Below, in pieces: positions 48,040-58,041 of a stretch of 64,000 bases of DNA. The stretch is from assembly GCA_963691815.1 (NCBI GenBank), contig OY829657.1, positions 20,950,796-21,014,795 of the forward strand. The letters run 5' to 3'. Below the pieces are notes generated by a model. It saw nothing but the letters and a program-made list of their open reading frames with translations. It searched no databases and was not told where the DNA came from. The position numbers and the translations under genes were made by a program. The DNA is from Echiichthys vipera. Its lineage: Eukaryota; Chordata; Actinopteri; Perciformes; Trachinidae. Every line of letters begins with the position of its first letter. The first letter of the stretch is position 1.

Positions 48040-48330
48040 TAGTTTACATGAAAAGGACCGGAGCTAGCTTCGAGTGTGTGCGGGTGAAGAGACGGTACTT
48101 AAACATGATGTGTAACGGTAGGGCGCTCTCTTATTTTCCCGGTGATATGATGCATTTCAGAGTAAGATATCCGAGCCGAGGCCGACATTCATGTGAGGCA
48201 GACAGCTGGTGCACCTCCGCGGTACAGCAGCTTCATTAGCCTCCGGTGCTGTTGACACCCCCGGTGGGAGGGACGGTCATTATCGCGGAGACTCGACAGA
48301 AACATGAACTGTGCACCGTACGTTTGATTT
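48040..48330. promoter_or_regulatory. CpG-rich island inside the V array
   Basis: This stretch has around 20 CpG sites in under 300 bases, in motifs such as CGAGCCGAGGCCG, CTCCGCGG and ATCGCGGAGACTCG. The surrounding V array has few. It looks like a CpG-island promoter. A GTTAGC/GCTAA-rich sequence follows at 48430-48490, as I associate with first introns of fish genes. ATG at 48304 gives only a few codons (MNCAP) before a possible GTACGT donor. No downstream exon was recognised, so any gene is unidentified. Confidence 0.45.
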
Positions 48331-50568
48331 TCTAATGTTTGTCATCGTCCACGTGATCCAGCAGAAAGTGTTTAAGTCATAAGACCCGAGGTGTGGTTAG
48401 TACTTTTGCTGTAAAGCAGCCGAAACACACCAGCTAATAAGCTAACGGTATTGTTAGCTAATGTTAGCATTAGCAGTTAGCATCAGATTTTGTCAAATAT
48501 ACAAGTTAATCCGGGGAAATCTGTAACGTCAGTTCGCCAATGGTATTATCCTGAAGTGTAGTTACAGAGCGTTAGTTTGTGATCACGTTTGCACAGCTAA
48601 TGTATTTAAAATGTATGGTTGTAAAGGACTGTTATTGCCTGGGTGCAGACAGCCCACAGTCAGTTAAAACGGAGATATCAGTCAAATAACGTTAACAGCG
48701 ATGTTGGTGTTTGTGAGGTTTATGGAGACTGCACCTGTTGCATAGCTACCTTGTTGTAGATTGAGAGAAAAAAAAAACATGTACATTTACTATAGCATGA
48801 ACTGTTAACTGTATATGTATAGTGTATAGTAAACAAATATATCCACTGATACTGTGTAAAATAAAACCAATGAGTATAATGCAGTCAGATACAACTCTAC
48901 TTGTCACTCTGACCTCAATGATTAACACATGATGTGAGTGGCAGTCAACCCCTACGCCACATAATACAAGAAAAACATGTTTTCTATATACTAGATTTTA
49001 TTATTATACTATATTGTCTTTACTTCAGGGTTTCTTCTGCTTAATCTGCTTTTCTCCAGGCTAGTCATGCCTTTCCTCCATGATGGCAGCTGAGAGAGGA
49101 CAACATCACAACACATCACATCACATCACAACACATCATCTCGTCTCATCTCATCAAAGACTACCAGAGAGACGTGCTGCCTGTCTCATATTTGTTTATT
49201 GTGCTATATAGTTGGATGAAACCTAGTAAACAAACAGGCCATGACTGACCAACAAGTGACTACTTTTAAGTGAAAGTTGAAAGTAAAGGCTAAGTTGAGC
49301 TTGTACTGAAGGGAGAGATTGAGAGCGCGCACGCAGCAGTTTGCAACGCAGCAGTTTGCAACGCAGCAAGCACAAGTTTTGAGAGAGCATATGAGTGAAG
49401 CTGAGTGAGAGAGCAAACATGCAAATACATTTGAGCACAGAATATATTTTTGCTTGCTCAAATGAAATGTTTTTCTGGCATATAACTTCTTTTCAAAATA
49501 AAACTTATGTGCTCGCAAAATTTTTCGGTGCTCAAAATCTCACATTACTCCGTAACAAATGTGGCACAAATATAACACCATATTACAGCACATAAACCTA
49601 GTGAAGAGTTATGTAATGTAATGCCAGATGTGACTGATATCACATGCACATTTGTTTCTGTTACTGGTAAGTATTAAAACTCCTGCCTGTGCCATTATTA
49701 CCAATACTATTTTATTTAATGCCTGATGCCACAACTAGGATGTTGTGATGTGACAGGTAGCTGTTGCTGTTAGGGAAACATACCCGGTATGCCTTGCGAA
49801 ACTCTTCGTGATTGGTTGATGAAACGCTAGCAGGAAGGCCTTGTGGGCTTTCTTGTGTCATGAACCGCCCATGCCTGCAGCTGGACCCTTCTGTAACATG
49901 TCAAAAATATGATGTCTTAAACGTATCAGTTTAGTATTTTAGTTAAATACCCAAATATATTGATTTGCAATAACATAAATTGTAGAAATGGAAAGAAAGA
50001 AACTTCTCATTTGAAAAACTGAAAACGACTTTAATCAATTCATTACATTTTATTCTATTGAATTTAATCTTATCTACAGTGACAACTAATAAGTTATCTC
50101 AAGACATTTTCAATCTAAAGTAAGTCTAGACAACATGTGATGTATTTGTGATTTACAAAGACCCAACAATATCCCCATGAGTAATAGCAAGTACTGTTAG
50201 AATCCTGGAGCTACAAACTAACATTACATCACTTTTTGAATCACTGGTTTAATTTGAAGCAGTCACATATACTATTGTCATTTTACTAAATATATATATA
50301 TATATATATATTGAGTTATTTTTCAAGAAATTATACTTTTCATGGTCTATTGCTTGTTATAGAAATATTAATTAAGCCATTTGTGCATTCCAGTTTATCT
50401 TAGCACTGAGGGAAAGCATTAACATTAGTCGTTTCAATATACTATTTACATTCATGATGAAGGTGTACATGCTGTTTCAGACTTCTCCACCCTGACGAAA
50501 AGAAATACTGACAGACAGAAAAATGTGCTCAAAGTAATTTCCCAGCGATTGAGAATAAGTCCCATCCC
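48331..50568. other. V18-V19 spacer, second part, with repeats
   Basis: No supported exon. Repeats: CACATC/ACATC-type units at 49101-49156, a 15-bp unit ACGCAGCAGTTTGCA in 2.5 copies at 49331-49368, a degenerate dispersed repeat at 50040-50200 (GATTTACAAAGACCCAACAA, related to the copies at 62.1 and 63.4 kb), and (AT)n at 50289-50312. Confidence 0.6.
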
Positions 50569-50583
50569 AGTGACATCACTGTG
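50569..50583 (+). promoter_or_regulatory. V19 promoter: V-beta CRE-like motif AGTGACATCACTGTG
   Basis: AGTGACATCACTGTG fits the mammalian V-beta promoter consensus AGTGAYRTCACTGTG (an ATF/CREB-binding element) at every position. It lies 73 bases before the V19 leader exon and on the same strand. Confidence 0.8.
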
Positions 50584-50655
50584 TGAGCTCAGGGTTTGCT
50601 CGTGCTGAACAGTGATGATGTGACTCATTCAGCTGGAAGGAGGCTCATCGCTGAC

Positions 50656-51066
50656 ATGTTTATCACAGTCCTCTCCCTGTTGCTTCTTTCACACTCAGGT
50701 GAGTTTAAGTTAACGACTCTAATGGATGTAATAACTTTTAGGTGCATGTATACATCTTTAAAACATCATTCTTCATGTGCTGCAGGTCTCACTGTTGTAG
50801 TTCTTCAATCTGGAGATCAGACGTCCCACCCAGGACTCACAGTGAACTTTGTGTGCAACATGGGTCCAGGGTTCAGCATGAGCAGCTACACCATGCTCTG
50901 GTACCGACAAACGCACTACGGAGCTCTACTGGAGTACCTCACCAAAGAGTACGACAAAACTGCGGGGCGCTTCCAGGCGTCTATCGACCCATCCAAAAAC
51001 AACTTCTCTCTCCAGGTGACTGAGCTGCTCCTGAACGACAGCTGCACCTACTACTGTGCTGCCAGT
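50656..51066 (+). CDS. TCR-beta variable segment V19, apparently functional
   Basis: Leader 50656-50698 (MFITVLSLLLLSHS, donor GTGAGT) and V exon 50786-51066: GLTVVVLQSGDQTSHPGLTV, Cys in NFVCNMG, YTMLWYRQTHYGALLEYLT, then AGRFQASIDPSKNNFSLQVT, LLNDSCTYYCAAS. RSS: CACAGTG 51067-51073, 23-bp spacer, ACAAATAAT 51097-51105. The 87-bp intron is open and in frame, so unspliced RNA would encode an uninterrupted chain with 29 extra residues. An extra Cys lies three residues before the conserved one (SCTYYC). It stands alone, 4 kb from V18, behind a textbook V-beta promoter motif. Confidence 0.88.
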
Positions 51067-51105
51067 CACAGTGATGCACACAGAGCAGACAGTCATACAA
51101 ATAAT

Positions 51106-52593
51106 AAGTCGGCTGTCACAGATGGTACACAGGCAGGATGGAGTTGTGGTTTGTTTGGGGGGGGGGGGCTTTATACTGACTTGGTGAAAAAATATTGAAA
51201 TGATATCATTGATTCAGTCCTGAAAGTGTTCAACACACTGGGCCAGTGTAGTTTAAGATAATATATATGGTCATAGGTGGATAGATAATTACTTTATTCA
51301 TCAGCGAAGGGAAATTATTTTGTTGCAGCAATCTGGTACAACTGAATATGATACAATACAATAGAATGAAAATAAGAATAAAAATATCTGGGTATAAGAA
51401 ATAAGTAGAAACACAGAACGGAACATGGGCATTTAGACATAAGCACGAGATAAAGCAAGATAAATGAATAGTCAGGTGCAGTGGCAGGATGATGGTAAAG
51501 TAAAATACTGAAATAAAATGTCTTCAACTAACCACAACCTAACAACTGCTATATATTTGCAGGTCATACTTTATACTCTTCAACTCATGCAACTAATGCC
51601 TAAGTAACGAATGACTCACGATCTCACGTAAAAGCTACCATACAGTTCAAAGTCCGACTCCAGACACGTGTTAAAGTATTTTGTTTAAATGGATTTCCCA
51701 CATAGAATGTTAAAAAACAAATTATTATGCTAAATATGCTTTTTAGCTTAGCATGTTAGCAAAATAAAATATAAATAAATGATGCACTTTTCAACCATCC
51801 ACTAGACGTTCACTTCACTTTCAAACGAAAGGAAACAGGAAGTGTATACCATTAGGGTTCATTGGCGCAGGTTGAAATGCTATCTTTAGTATAAACAATC
51901 TTTGATCATGATTAAAATAAAAAGACAACATATTAACTATATTGTGCAGCCCTAATCATGTTATAACATGTTTTCCTATAATTAAATTAAATTAAGAAGT
52001 CTATATGAAATTATCAATTCAATAAAATTCTCATTTTATTAGGAGCTTTATTGCAAAATGAACATAACATGCAAAGATGAAAACGTAGTGTTGTCCAAAT
52101 GACGAAAATATTTGTAAATAAAAGTAAATAATAAATATAAGTTTTTTGACAATTACAATAGAAATTATATAGAAAAAGTTATGATAGACATTTTTATATT
52201 ATTTTACATCGTCACATCACCCAGTCCTATGTTGCTGTCATATCTCTTTTATACGTATAACAAATGTGATAAGAGAGAAAAAAAGCTTGAAGTTGCAGTC
52301 AAGATAGTAGCAGAACAAAATCCTTCAGACAGCTGAGATGGTAAAACGCACCACTTTGTTGCAACATTTACTATAAACTCTCCTGTAAAGCCCGCTAAGT
52401 TCTGCTGCTATAATGTCGTTGGTGATCAGTGTCCTCCAGTTGTGTCCTATGAAACAATATGAATGAGTTCATGTAAAAGAAAGAGAGAGAGCAGGGGGAG
52501 GATCCAAGTTTATTTCAGAAGTTTGGATTGTAGCAGCACACTGAGTTACAGCACACGTGCAGCCACAGAAGACAGTTTTAATTGTCAGTGAGG
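51106..52593. other. V19-V20 spacer
   Basis: No supported gene. 51240-51330 (GGTGGATAGATAATTACTTTA, GAAGGGAAATTA) looks like the 3' tail of a fish non-LTR retrotransposon or related repeat. An ETS/ISRE-like cluster, GAAAGGAAACAGGAAGTG, is at 51827-51844. The rest is AT-rich. Confidence 0.5.
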
Positions 52594-53040
52594 ATGCGTA
52601 TTCTTGTCTTGGTTACAGTTCTGATCGTCTCTGGTACGAACATTGAAATTCATATGAAAGAAAGTTTTTTTATGTCAAATATTTTCCTGTTCCAAGTTAT
52701 TGTTTACTTTCCTTTTTTTCTTATTTCCCAGATAGCTCCCTCTGTGTGAAAATTCACCAGCCTCCTTTTGTAATGAGCCGGGACAGAGACTCAGCTGTGA
52801 CTCTGCAGTGTGAACAAGATGATGATCAACATTTCAACATGTTCTGGTACAGACAGGGAAACACAGCTGCTGACAGATCCTCTTGGTAAAGATGTGTCCA
52901 GCACTGAAGCGCCTTTCAACACATCCAAGTTCACCATGTCCCGGCCTGCAGTGCTCAGTTCCTCTCTGCAGTTTCGCCCTGTTGAGGCCGCCGACTCGGC
53001 TGTGTATGACTGTGCCTCTGGTTCAGAAAGCCTCAGTAGC
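52594..53040 (+). pseudogene. TCR-beta V20, frameshifted pseudogene nearest to D
   Basis: Leader 52594-52633 (MRILVLVTVLIVS) and V exon from 52732: DSSLCVKIHQPPFVMSRDRD, Cys in TLQCEQDD, NMFWYRQ. Soon after YRQ the frame shifts; the normal frame resumes as ETQLLTDPLGKDVSSTEAPF, SRPAVLSSSLQFRPVEAADS, VYDCASG. In the starting frame it stops at TAA just after TCCTCTTGG (about 52889). It ends CASG, unlike the CAVS/CAAS ends of the others. I find no CACAGTG; ACAACAACC at 53044-53052 may be the relic nonamer. It may be a leftover of a CASS-type V group. Confidence 0.8.
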
Positions 53041-53052
53041 TAAACAACAACC

Positions 53053-55019
53053 TCTACCAGGAAGAGCTGAGGTGAAAAAACAGCATTATAAACTCCACTA
53101 GTTCATTAAAGGTACAGGAACTGCCTCTCCACGGCTCAGTGGTGTTTCTACAACACCACAGAGCTGATCAGTTCAGATAAGTGAGCAGGTGTCGACATCA
53201 TAAGGTTTATACGCCCTATACAAACACTATTGCTCTGTTCATTGGCACTTTGTGCTCGAGTCTGCAATTTCCTTTATTATTTTATTCAGTGTGCAGCCTG
53301 ACAAAGTGTAAGCATATGAAGTTTAAGAGGCAAGCATACACTGACCTCTACAGGGTTCATGTGGGATTACACTTAGTTGGACTGGCCACCCCTTTTACAT
53401 CCAGTATCGACCTTACTACATACAGAAAATGTTTTTTATTATCTAGTTAGTCACTCATAGCTGATTATAAACATACATTCATACATTTATGAAGAGTCTC
53501 AATATGACTCCATTTAGATAAATGTACATAAAATACTTAATGAGACATAATATAATGGTCTTAGGAATAATGCATCACAGTGTAGTTACTTATAATATGT
53601 AAGAATGAATGTGACATAAGCAATTCATGTAGTTTTATAATTAAAATGAATAAAATGATGCTGTTAAGATTGATTGAAATGTAGGGGAATTAAGTCAGAA
53701 GAGGTCAAAAAACAGGCTCATACTCAACTCTAGGTTTGTTAAACAATTACAAAAAGGAAAAAAAATATATCAAAAAGAAAACTAAGCGAATAGAATTTTA
53801 TAAAATATGAAAAAAATTTATAAGAAGCACAGAAAATGATTTTAAAAACAGTAATCACGAGACAACTGTCCAATAAAAACAGAGAAATACATGAGACAAA
53901 TACGGGGAAATAAAAGATTAAAAATACAAACATCGAGAAATAAAGACGTCATAAATTAAAAAGTTATGGATACAGTAATGAGCTCTGGTCATCGTGTAGT
54001 TGTGCTAGTAACTGATACATAAAAGCATTTCAGCTGAATGTTAATGTGCAAAGCTTGTCCTTAGATAAGATTTTGTTTGAAAAAATGAATAATGTCATAA
54101 ATTTGGAAGAAATTACTTAGATATGAGCCCATGAAGAATCGATACTGACACGTTTAATGAAACTTAAAATTAGAAGATATTTTGTTAGAGGATGTGATGC
54201 CATCTTGTCTTTATCTTCCTAAAAATGTACTAAATGACAAATATAAGTTATATAATAAAAAATGTATTAAAGCTGCATTAAAATATGATGCAATTAGTTC
54301 TTAGCAACTAGATTAATACAGTCTAAGATGAGCCATTGTGATTTTATAACACTTTTTAACTAATGATGCATAATTACAAAACTGTCTAATGATAGACGTA
54401 ATAATTATGACGTTCTTCCTCTCATTAGTTAATATAATTACATAGCTTAAAAACCTGTCATGCCAATTGTGAAATAATTATGTAAATGTGATGTGATTTG
54501 TTGTTTAACCTGCTCTGACAGATTTTCCATCAACTTGGGGGCAGAACAAAAAGTCAGACATCCAGCAGCTTCAGAGAAACATCAGCATGGATTTGGAGAG
54601 TATCAGTCCAGTGTTCACTCTCTTAGCTCTGTTCTCAGTCTCCACAAAGACAAAAATCTGGTTCTCTATCTTCATGTTTACCAGCAAGTTGCACAATTTG
54701 TAAGTGTGTTTATCTGGACAGTTTTGCTGCTTTGAATACAGAGCAATGTGGTAAAACCAAAATTCGATGAGCTTAAACATACTAAAATGCTTCACAGAGC
54801 TGAAGGGCAATGTAGATTCAGGTAATAATTATCTGTATCACGACGAGTGACACATTTCTCATGATTACAATGTGTAAAGAAGTAGTGAATTTGTGTCTCC
54901 TCAGTTGAGTGATGAGTGGGTGGATGAAGAGGTGTGACCAGCAGAGATGTCCCTCCCTCTGAACTGCTACAAACACACAAACAAAGAGGTCTTTCCCTTT
55001 TCCTTCCCCTCTTTTCTTA
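53053..55019. other. Spacer between the V array and D
   Basis: About 2 kb of AT-rich DNA without V, D or J elements that I can support. No exon. Confidence 0.55.
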
Positions 55020-55150
55020 GCTGTCACAGAAATAGCAGCAGTCAGGTCGGAGCCTGTGTGCAGCTGCTCTCACAGGCGGAGAGAGATGGAGGCTGAGATA
55101 TGGAGGAGCTGGGTGGGGGAGGGAGAGAGCAGAGAACCGAAGAGACTGCA
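55020..55150 (+). promoter_or_regulatory. Candidate D-beta germline promoter
   Basis: The 130 bases before the D 5' RSS are distinctly less AT-rich. They hold an E-box CAGCTG (55061-55066), a GATA-type GAGATATGG and a GC-box-like GGGTGGGGGAGGG (about 55110-55122), without a TATA box. Mouse D-beta-1 also has a TATA-less promoter directly 5' of D (known). The role here is inferred from position. Confidence 0.5.
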
Positions 55151-55178
55151 GGTTTTTGTGTGATGCTTTATCACCGTG
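55151..55178 (+). other. D-beta 5' 12-RSS
   Basis: Nonamer GGTTTTTGT (55151-55159), 12-bp spacer, heptamer CACCGTG (55172-55178). Used for V-to-DJ joining with the 23-RSS of V segments. Confidence 0.93.
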
Positions 55179-55190
55179 GGGACAGGGGGC
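55179..55190 (+). other. TRBD: TCR-beta diversity segment (D-beta), 12 bp
   Basis: GGGACAGGGGGC lies exactly between a 12-RSS and a 23-RSS. The 12 bases equal the human and mouse TRBD1 core as I remember it. All three forward frames are open (GTGG, GQG, DRG), so D can be read in any frame and gives Gly-rich CDR3 centres. It is the only D found in the window. Confidence 0.95.
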
Positions 55191-55229
55191 CACGGTGATA
55201 CAATCCAATAGAGCCGCCGTACAAAAACC
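55191..55229 (+). other. D-beta 3' 23-RSS
   Basis: Heptamer CACGGTG (55191-55197), 23-bp spacer, nonamer ACAAAAACC (55221-55229). Pairs with the 12-RSSs of the J segments. Confidence 0.95.
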
Positions 55230-55571
55230 TCCTCCCATTAAAACCCATTGTGTAGACAGCTCCGTGCTACCTGAGAGCAGGGAAGTCACTCTTCTGAAGG
55301 CCTGTAACATGGCAGCACACTTAGACCCTGAAAAGACAGTTTATATACAGAAGATCTGTGTGAAAAGAGTCTTTAAAATAACTTTTAAATAGTATGTGGA
55401 GCACTTGTACGATTCTTTGACTCTTCTTGATGTAAACACGACACATTTGGACATTCTGAAGCTCATCCTGCATGTTTGAAGCTTCTTCCTCCTCTGGATT
55501 ATCACACTGTGTCTCCACAGGATGATTCTGGGACGTTTTGAGAGTTTTTGGTGGAGGAGAAGTTCAGTGTG

Positions 55572-55622
55572 ACACTGGATCTGAAGCTCACTTTGGAAAG
55601 GGAACAAAAGTCACTGTTGTGG
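55572..55622 (+). other. TRBJ: TCR-beta joining segment J1
   Basis: Reads DTGSEAHFGKGTKVTVV, then donor GTAAGT. 12-RSS: heptamer CAGTGTG 55565-55571, with GTTTTTGGT about 12 bp upstream. It lies 336 bp 3' of the D RSS. FGKG is the J hallmark. Confidence 0.9.
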
Positions 55623-55753
55623 GTAAGTAGGATCTCTCACTGCTTCACTTCACTGACACACACGTTCAACAGTTGACATGTTGGTGTGAAAGTGAAGGAA
55701 AAGTCTGTAGTTGTGAAAAAGTTGAAATATTGAGCTGAACACAAAACACTGTG

Positions 55754-55805
55754 ACCAACACTGATGCTGCTTACTTTGGCCAAGGAACCAAACTGACGGT
55801 TTTAG
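55754..55805 (+). other. TRBJ: TCR-beta joining segment J2
   Basis: Reads TNTDAAYFGQGTKLTVL, donor GTAAAT. Heptamer CACTGTG 55747-55753; the nonamer 12 bp upstream (AATATTGAG) is poor. FGQG type, like J4, J6 and J8. Confidence 0.88.
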
Positions 55806-55920
55806 GTAAATATTTCAGTTTATTACTGTTTTTAGTAGATGTCACATTTCTTTAGAGTCTCAGTACAAACACAAGTATCAGTAAAGACTTGAGTTTGATG
55901 CTCAGCATTTCTGCACTGTG

Positions 55921-55971
55921 ACAATGCAAATGAAGCTTACTTTGGAAAAGGAACTAAACTGAGTGTTTTGG
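55921..55971 (+). other. TRBJ: TCR-beta joining segment J3
   Basis: Reads NANEAYFGKGTKLSVL, donor GTAAGT. Heptamer CACTGTG 55914-55920, nonamer-like GTTTGATGC 55893-55901. Confidence 0.88.
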
Positions 55972-56098
55972 GTAAGTCCAGGATGATTACAACTAAACTA
56001 ATGTCACCTGAAGAGTTTTGTTATTGGAGAATAATAATGAACTTTATTTGAGTTTGAGTTCAGCTCAGTGCTTTTTGATATTAAGCCTAAACGCTGTG

Positions 56099-56146
56099 TC
56101 AACAGCGAAGCCTACTTCGGCCAGGGAACAAAAGTGACGGTTGTTG
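56099..56146 (+). other. TRBJ: TCR-beta joining segment J4
   Basis: Reads NSEAYFGQGTKVTVV, donor GTAAGA. Heptamer CGCTGTG 56092-56098 (A to G at position 2), nonamer-like CTTTTTGAT 56071-56079. First half of the duplicated J-pair cassette. Confidence 0.88.
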
Positions 56147-56385
56147 GTAAGAAATGATTCTTCTGATTAATTCAGCTGCAAGAGAAGGAAACAGACAAGC
56201 ACCTTGGTTACTGAGGGAAACAGTTTTGTGTTACGTTAAACTTGTAAAAACCAGACTGCAGTGCAGCAAAAGTTGCTTTTTGTATTTAAAGAAACTTGAC
56301 ATTTACACGATAAACAGCTAAATGTAAAGAAGTAAAGTAAAAGCAGCAGGTTGAAGTGTTTTGAGCACTGATCATCTGCACTGTG

Positions 56386-56439
56386 ACTCTGGTGGTTATG
56401 CAGCTTACTTTGGTGGAGGAACAAAGTTAACTGTTATAG
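56386..56439 (+). other. TRBJ: TCR-beta joining segment J5
   Basis: Reads SGGYAAYFGGGTKLTVI, donor GTAAGG. Heptamer CACTGTG 56379-56385, nonamer-like GTTTTGAGC 56358-56366. FGGG type, second half of a cassette with J4. Confidence 0.9.
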
Positions 56440-56606
56440 GTAAGGAATATACAGTTTATTGTATCTACAGTCTCTGATTAGTGTGTGATAAGATAAGAAG
56501 TGTCAGAACAAGTGTAAAAAACATTGTAAACAGAGCAGAGAGTCTTTAACAAAGAGCTTTTTAAAGTTCAGCTCAGTGCTTTTTGATACTAAGCCCAAAC
56601 GCTGTG

Positions 56607-56654
56607 TCAATTACCAAGTTTACTTCGGCCAGGGAACCAAACTGACGGTTGTCG
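56607..56654 (+). other. TRBJ: TCR-beta joining segment J6
   Basis: Reads NYQVYFGQGTKLTVV, donor GTAAGT. Heptamer CGCTGTG 56600-56606, nonamer-like CTTTTTGAT 56579-56587. Its upstream flank nearly repeats that of J4. Confidence 0.88.
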
Positions 56655-56784
56655 GTAAGTAAGAAATGATTTATATTGAAATAACATGTAATGCAATAAA
56701 GTTCATTTAAAAGCCACTAAATGTAAAGAAGTAAAGTAAAAGCAGCAGGTTGAAGTGTTTTGAGCACTGATCATCTGCACTGTG

Positions 56785-56838
56785 ACACTGGTGCTAATGA
56801 AGCTTACTTTGGAGGAGGAACAAAGTTAACTGTTATAG
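56785..56838 (+). other. TRBJ: TCR-beta joining segment J7
   Basis: Reads TGANEAYFGGGTKLTVI, donor GTAAGA. Heptamer CACTGTG 56778-56784, GTTTTGAGC 56757-56765. Its flank repeats that of J5. Confidence 0.9.
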
Positions 56839-56954
56839 GTAAGACATCCACACATTTTAAAAAACAACAACTTTGTTTTTTACTTAAACTTAGTGAACTC
56901 AAGACGTCTGGTTGAAGCTCTGCTCAGTTTTTGTTGTTCAGCCTAAACACTGTG

Positions 56955-57001
56955 TCAGCGTGAAGCCTATTTCGGCCAGGGAACAAAAGTGACTGTTCTT
57001 G
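56955..57001 (+). other. TRBJ: TCR-beta joining segment J8
   Basis: Reads QREAYFGQGTKVTVL, donor GTAAGT. Heptamer CACTGTG 56948-56954, nonamer GTTTTTGTT 56927-56935 (good). FGQG type. Confidence 0.9.
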
Positions 57002-57127
57002 GTAAGTTCACATTAAAAACTATTGCAGACAACTTGTAAAACAGGAAAGTTACTTTTATTACAAACTGAATATACAGAAGCAAAGTGAAAAGTTGAAGTG
57101 TTTTGAGCACCGATCGGCTGCACTGTG

Positions 57128-57178
57128 ACTCTGCTGCAGAGGCTTACTTTGGTGGAGGAACAAAGTTAACTGTTTTAG
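57128..57178 (+). other. TRBJ: TCR-beta joining segment J9
   Basis: Reads SAAEAYFGGGTKLTVL, donor GTAAGA. Heptamer CACTGTG 57121-57127, GTTTTGAGC 57100-57108. FGGG type. Confidence 0.9.
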
Positions 57179-57338
57179 GTAAGACATCAAATCAATTTAA
57201 GAAAATGCACAGCATGGTAAAAGGTAAGTTTGCAATGCAACATGTAAAACAAAACAGGAAAGTTACATTTATTACAAAACGAAATATACAGAAGCAAATT
57301 GAAATGGGCTGTTTTGAGCAGTGATCAGCTGCACTGTG

Positions 57339-57392
57339 ACTCTGGTGGTAGAGAGGCTTACTTTGGTGGAGGAACAAAGTTAACTGTTATAG
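57339..57392 (+). other. TRBJ: TCR-beta joining segment J10
   Basis: Reads SGGREAYFGGGTKLTVI, donor GTAAGA. Heptamer CACTGTG 57332-57338, GTTTTGAGC 57311-57319. It repeats J9 with its flank only 211 bp away, without an FGQG partner between them. Confidence 0.9.
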
Positions 57393-57708
57393 GTAAGAAA
57401 GCATTTAACATTTTTTTAAATGTTGTTCAGGTATGATTTTGTTTTCTGAAGTGTTTCTTACCCTGTAAAGACAATCAAATGACATGTAAACTATGATTAT
57501 AGCTGCTAAACAATCTTAAATAGACACATAAGCATACGGATGTTTAGGAGAGTGAAAGATGCAGATGAAAAATAATGAAAGATGCAACTCTTTTTCAAAC
57601 TAATGTAGATTAAAGTCTTCCCCTGTCAGGGAGTGACATAGTTTGAGTAAAGTCAGAGTCAGAGAGAGGCAGCATGAAGAGTTTTTGTTACAGTCCAAAG
57701 TCTCTGTG

Positions 57709-57758
57709 CTCATTCACCGAGGCTTACTTTGGAGCTGGGACTAAACTCACTGTTCTAG
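57709..57758 (+). other. TRBJ: TCR-beta joining segment J11
   Basis: Reads SFTEAYFGAGTKLTVL, donor GTAAGA. Heptamer CTCTGTG 57702-57708, strong nonamer GTTTTTGTT 57681-57689. FGAG type, as in J12. Confidence 0.9.
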
Positions 57759-58041
57759 GTAAGAAAACCTGCAACACATCATCTCAGAGCAGGATTCTCT
57801 GCTCATTTGTGTGTTGAGATCAGATACGGTCAATGATAAGAATATATTTAAGAGACCTTTCATGTCATGATAGTGAAGAAAATGTACTGATTTGAAAGTG
57901 TGAAAGAAGTTCGTTTTAGGCAGTAAAAACCAGTGTTGTCTTTGTTCTCCAGTAAAAGTAGTGCAGCTCTAAAAACATTTGGCTCTACACCCAGATTCTT
58001 ACTCTCACAGAGACTTCTTCTCAGCTCTGTGAAACACTGTG

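Noticed and set aside
27675..53040. TCR-alpha/delta or immunoglobulin V segments
   Set aside because: The C region is clearly C-beta (YRITSRLRV, GFYPDHV, membrane Lys helix). V segments carry 23-RSSs and D/J carry 12-RSSs as in TRB, and a D-beta core is present.
54493..54735. 80-codon frame upstream of D as a further V or D element
   Set aside because: No RSS, no V motifs and no D-type core were found between 53.1 and 55.15 kb.
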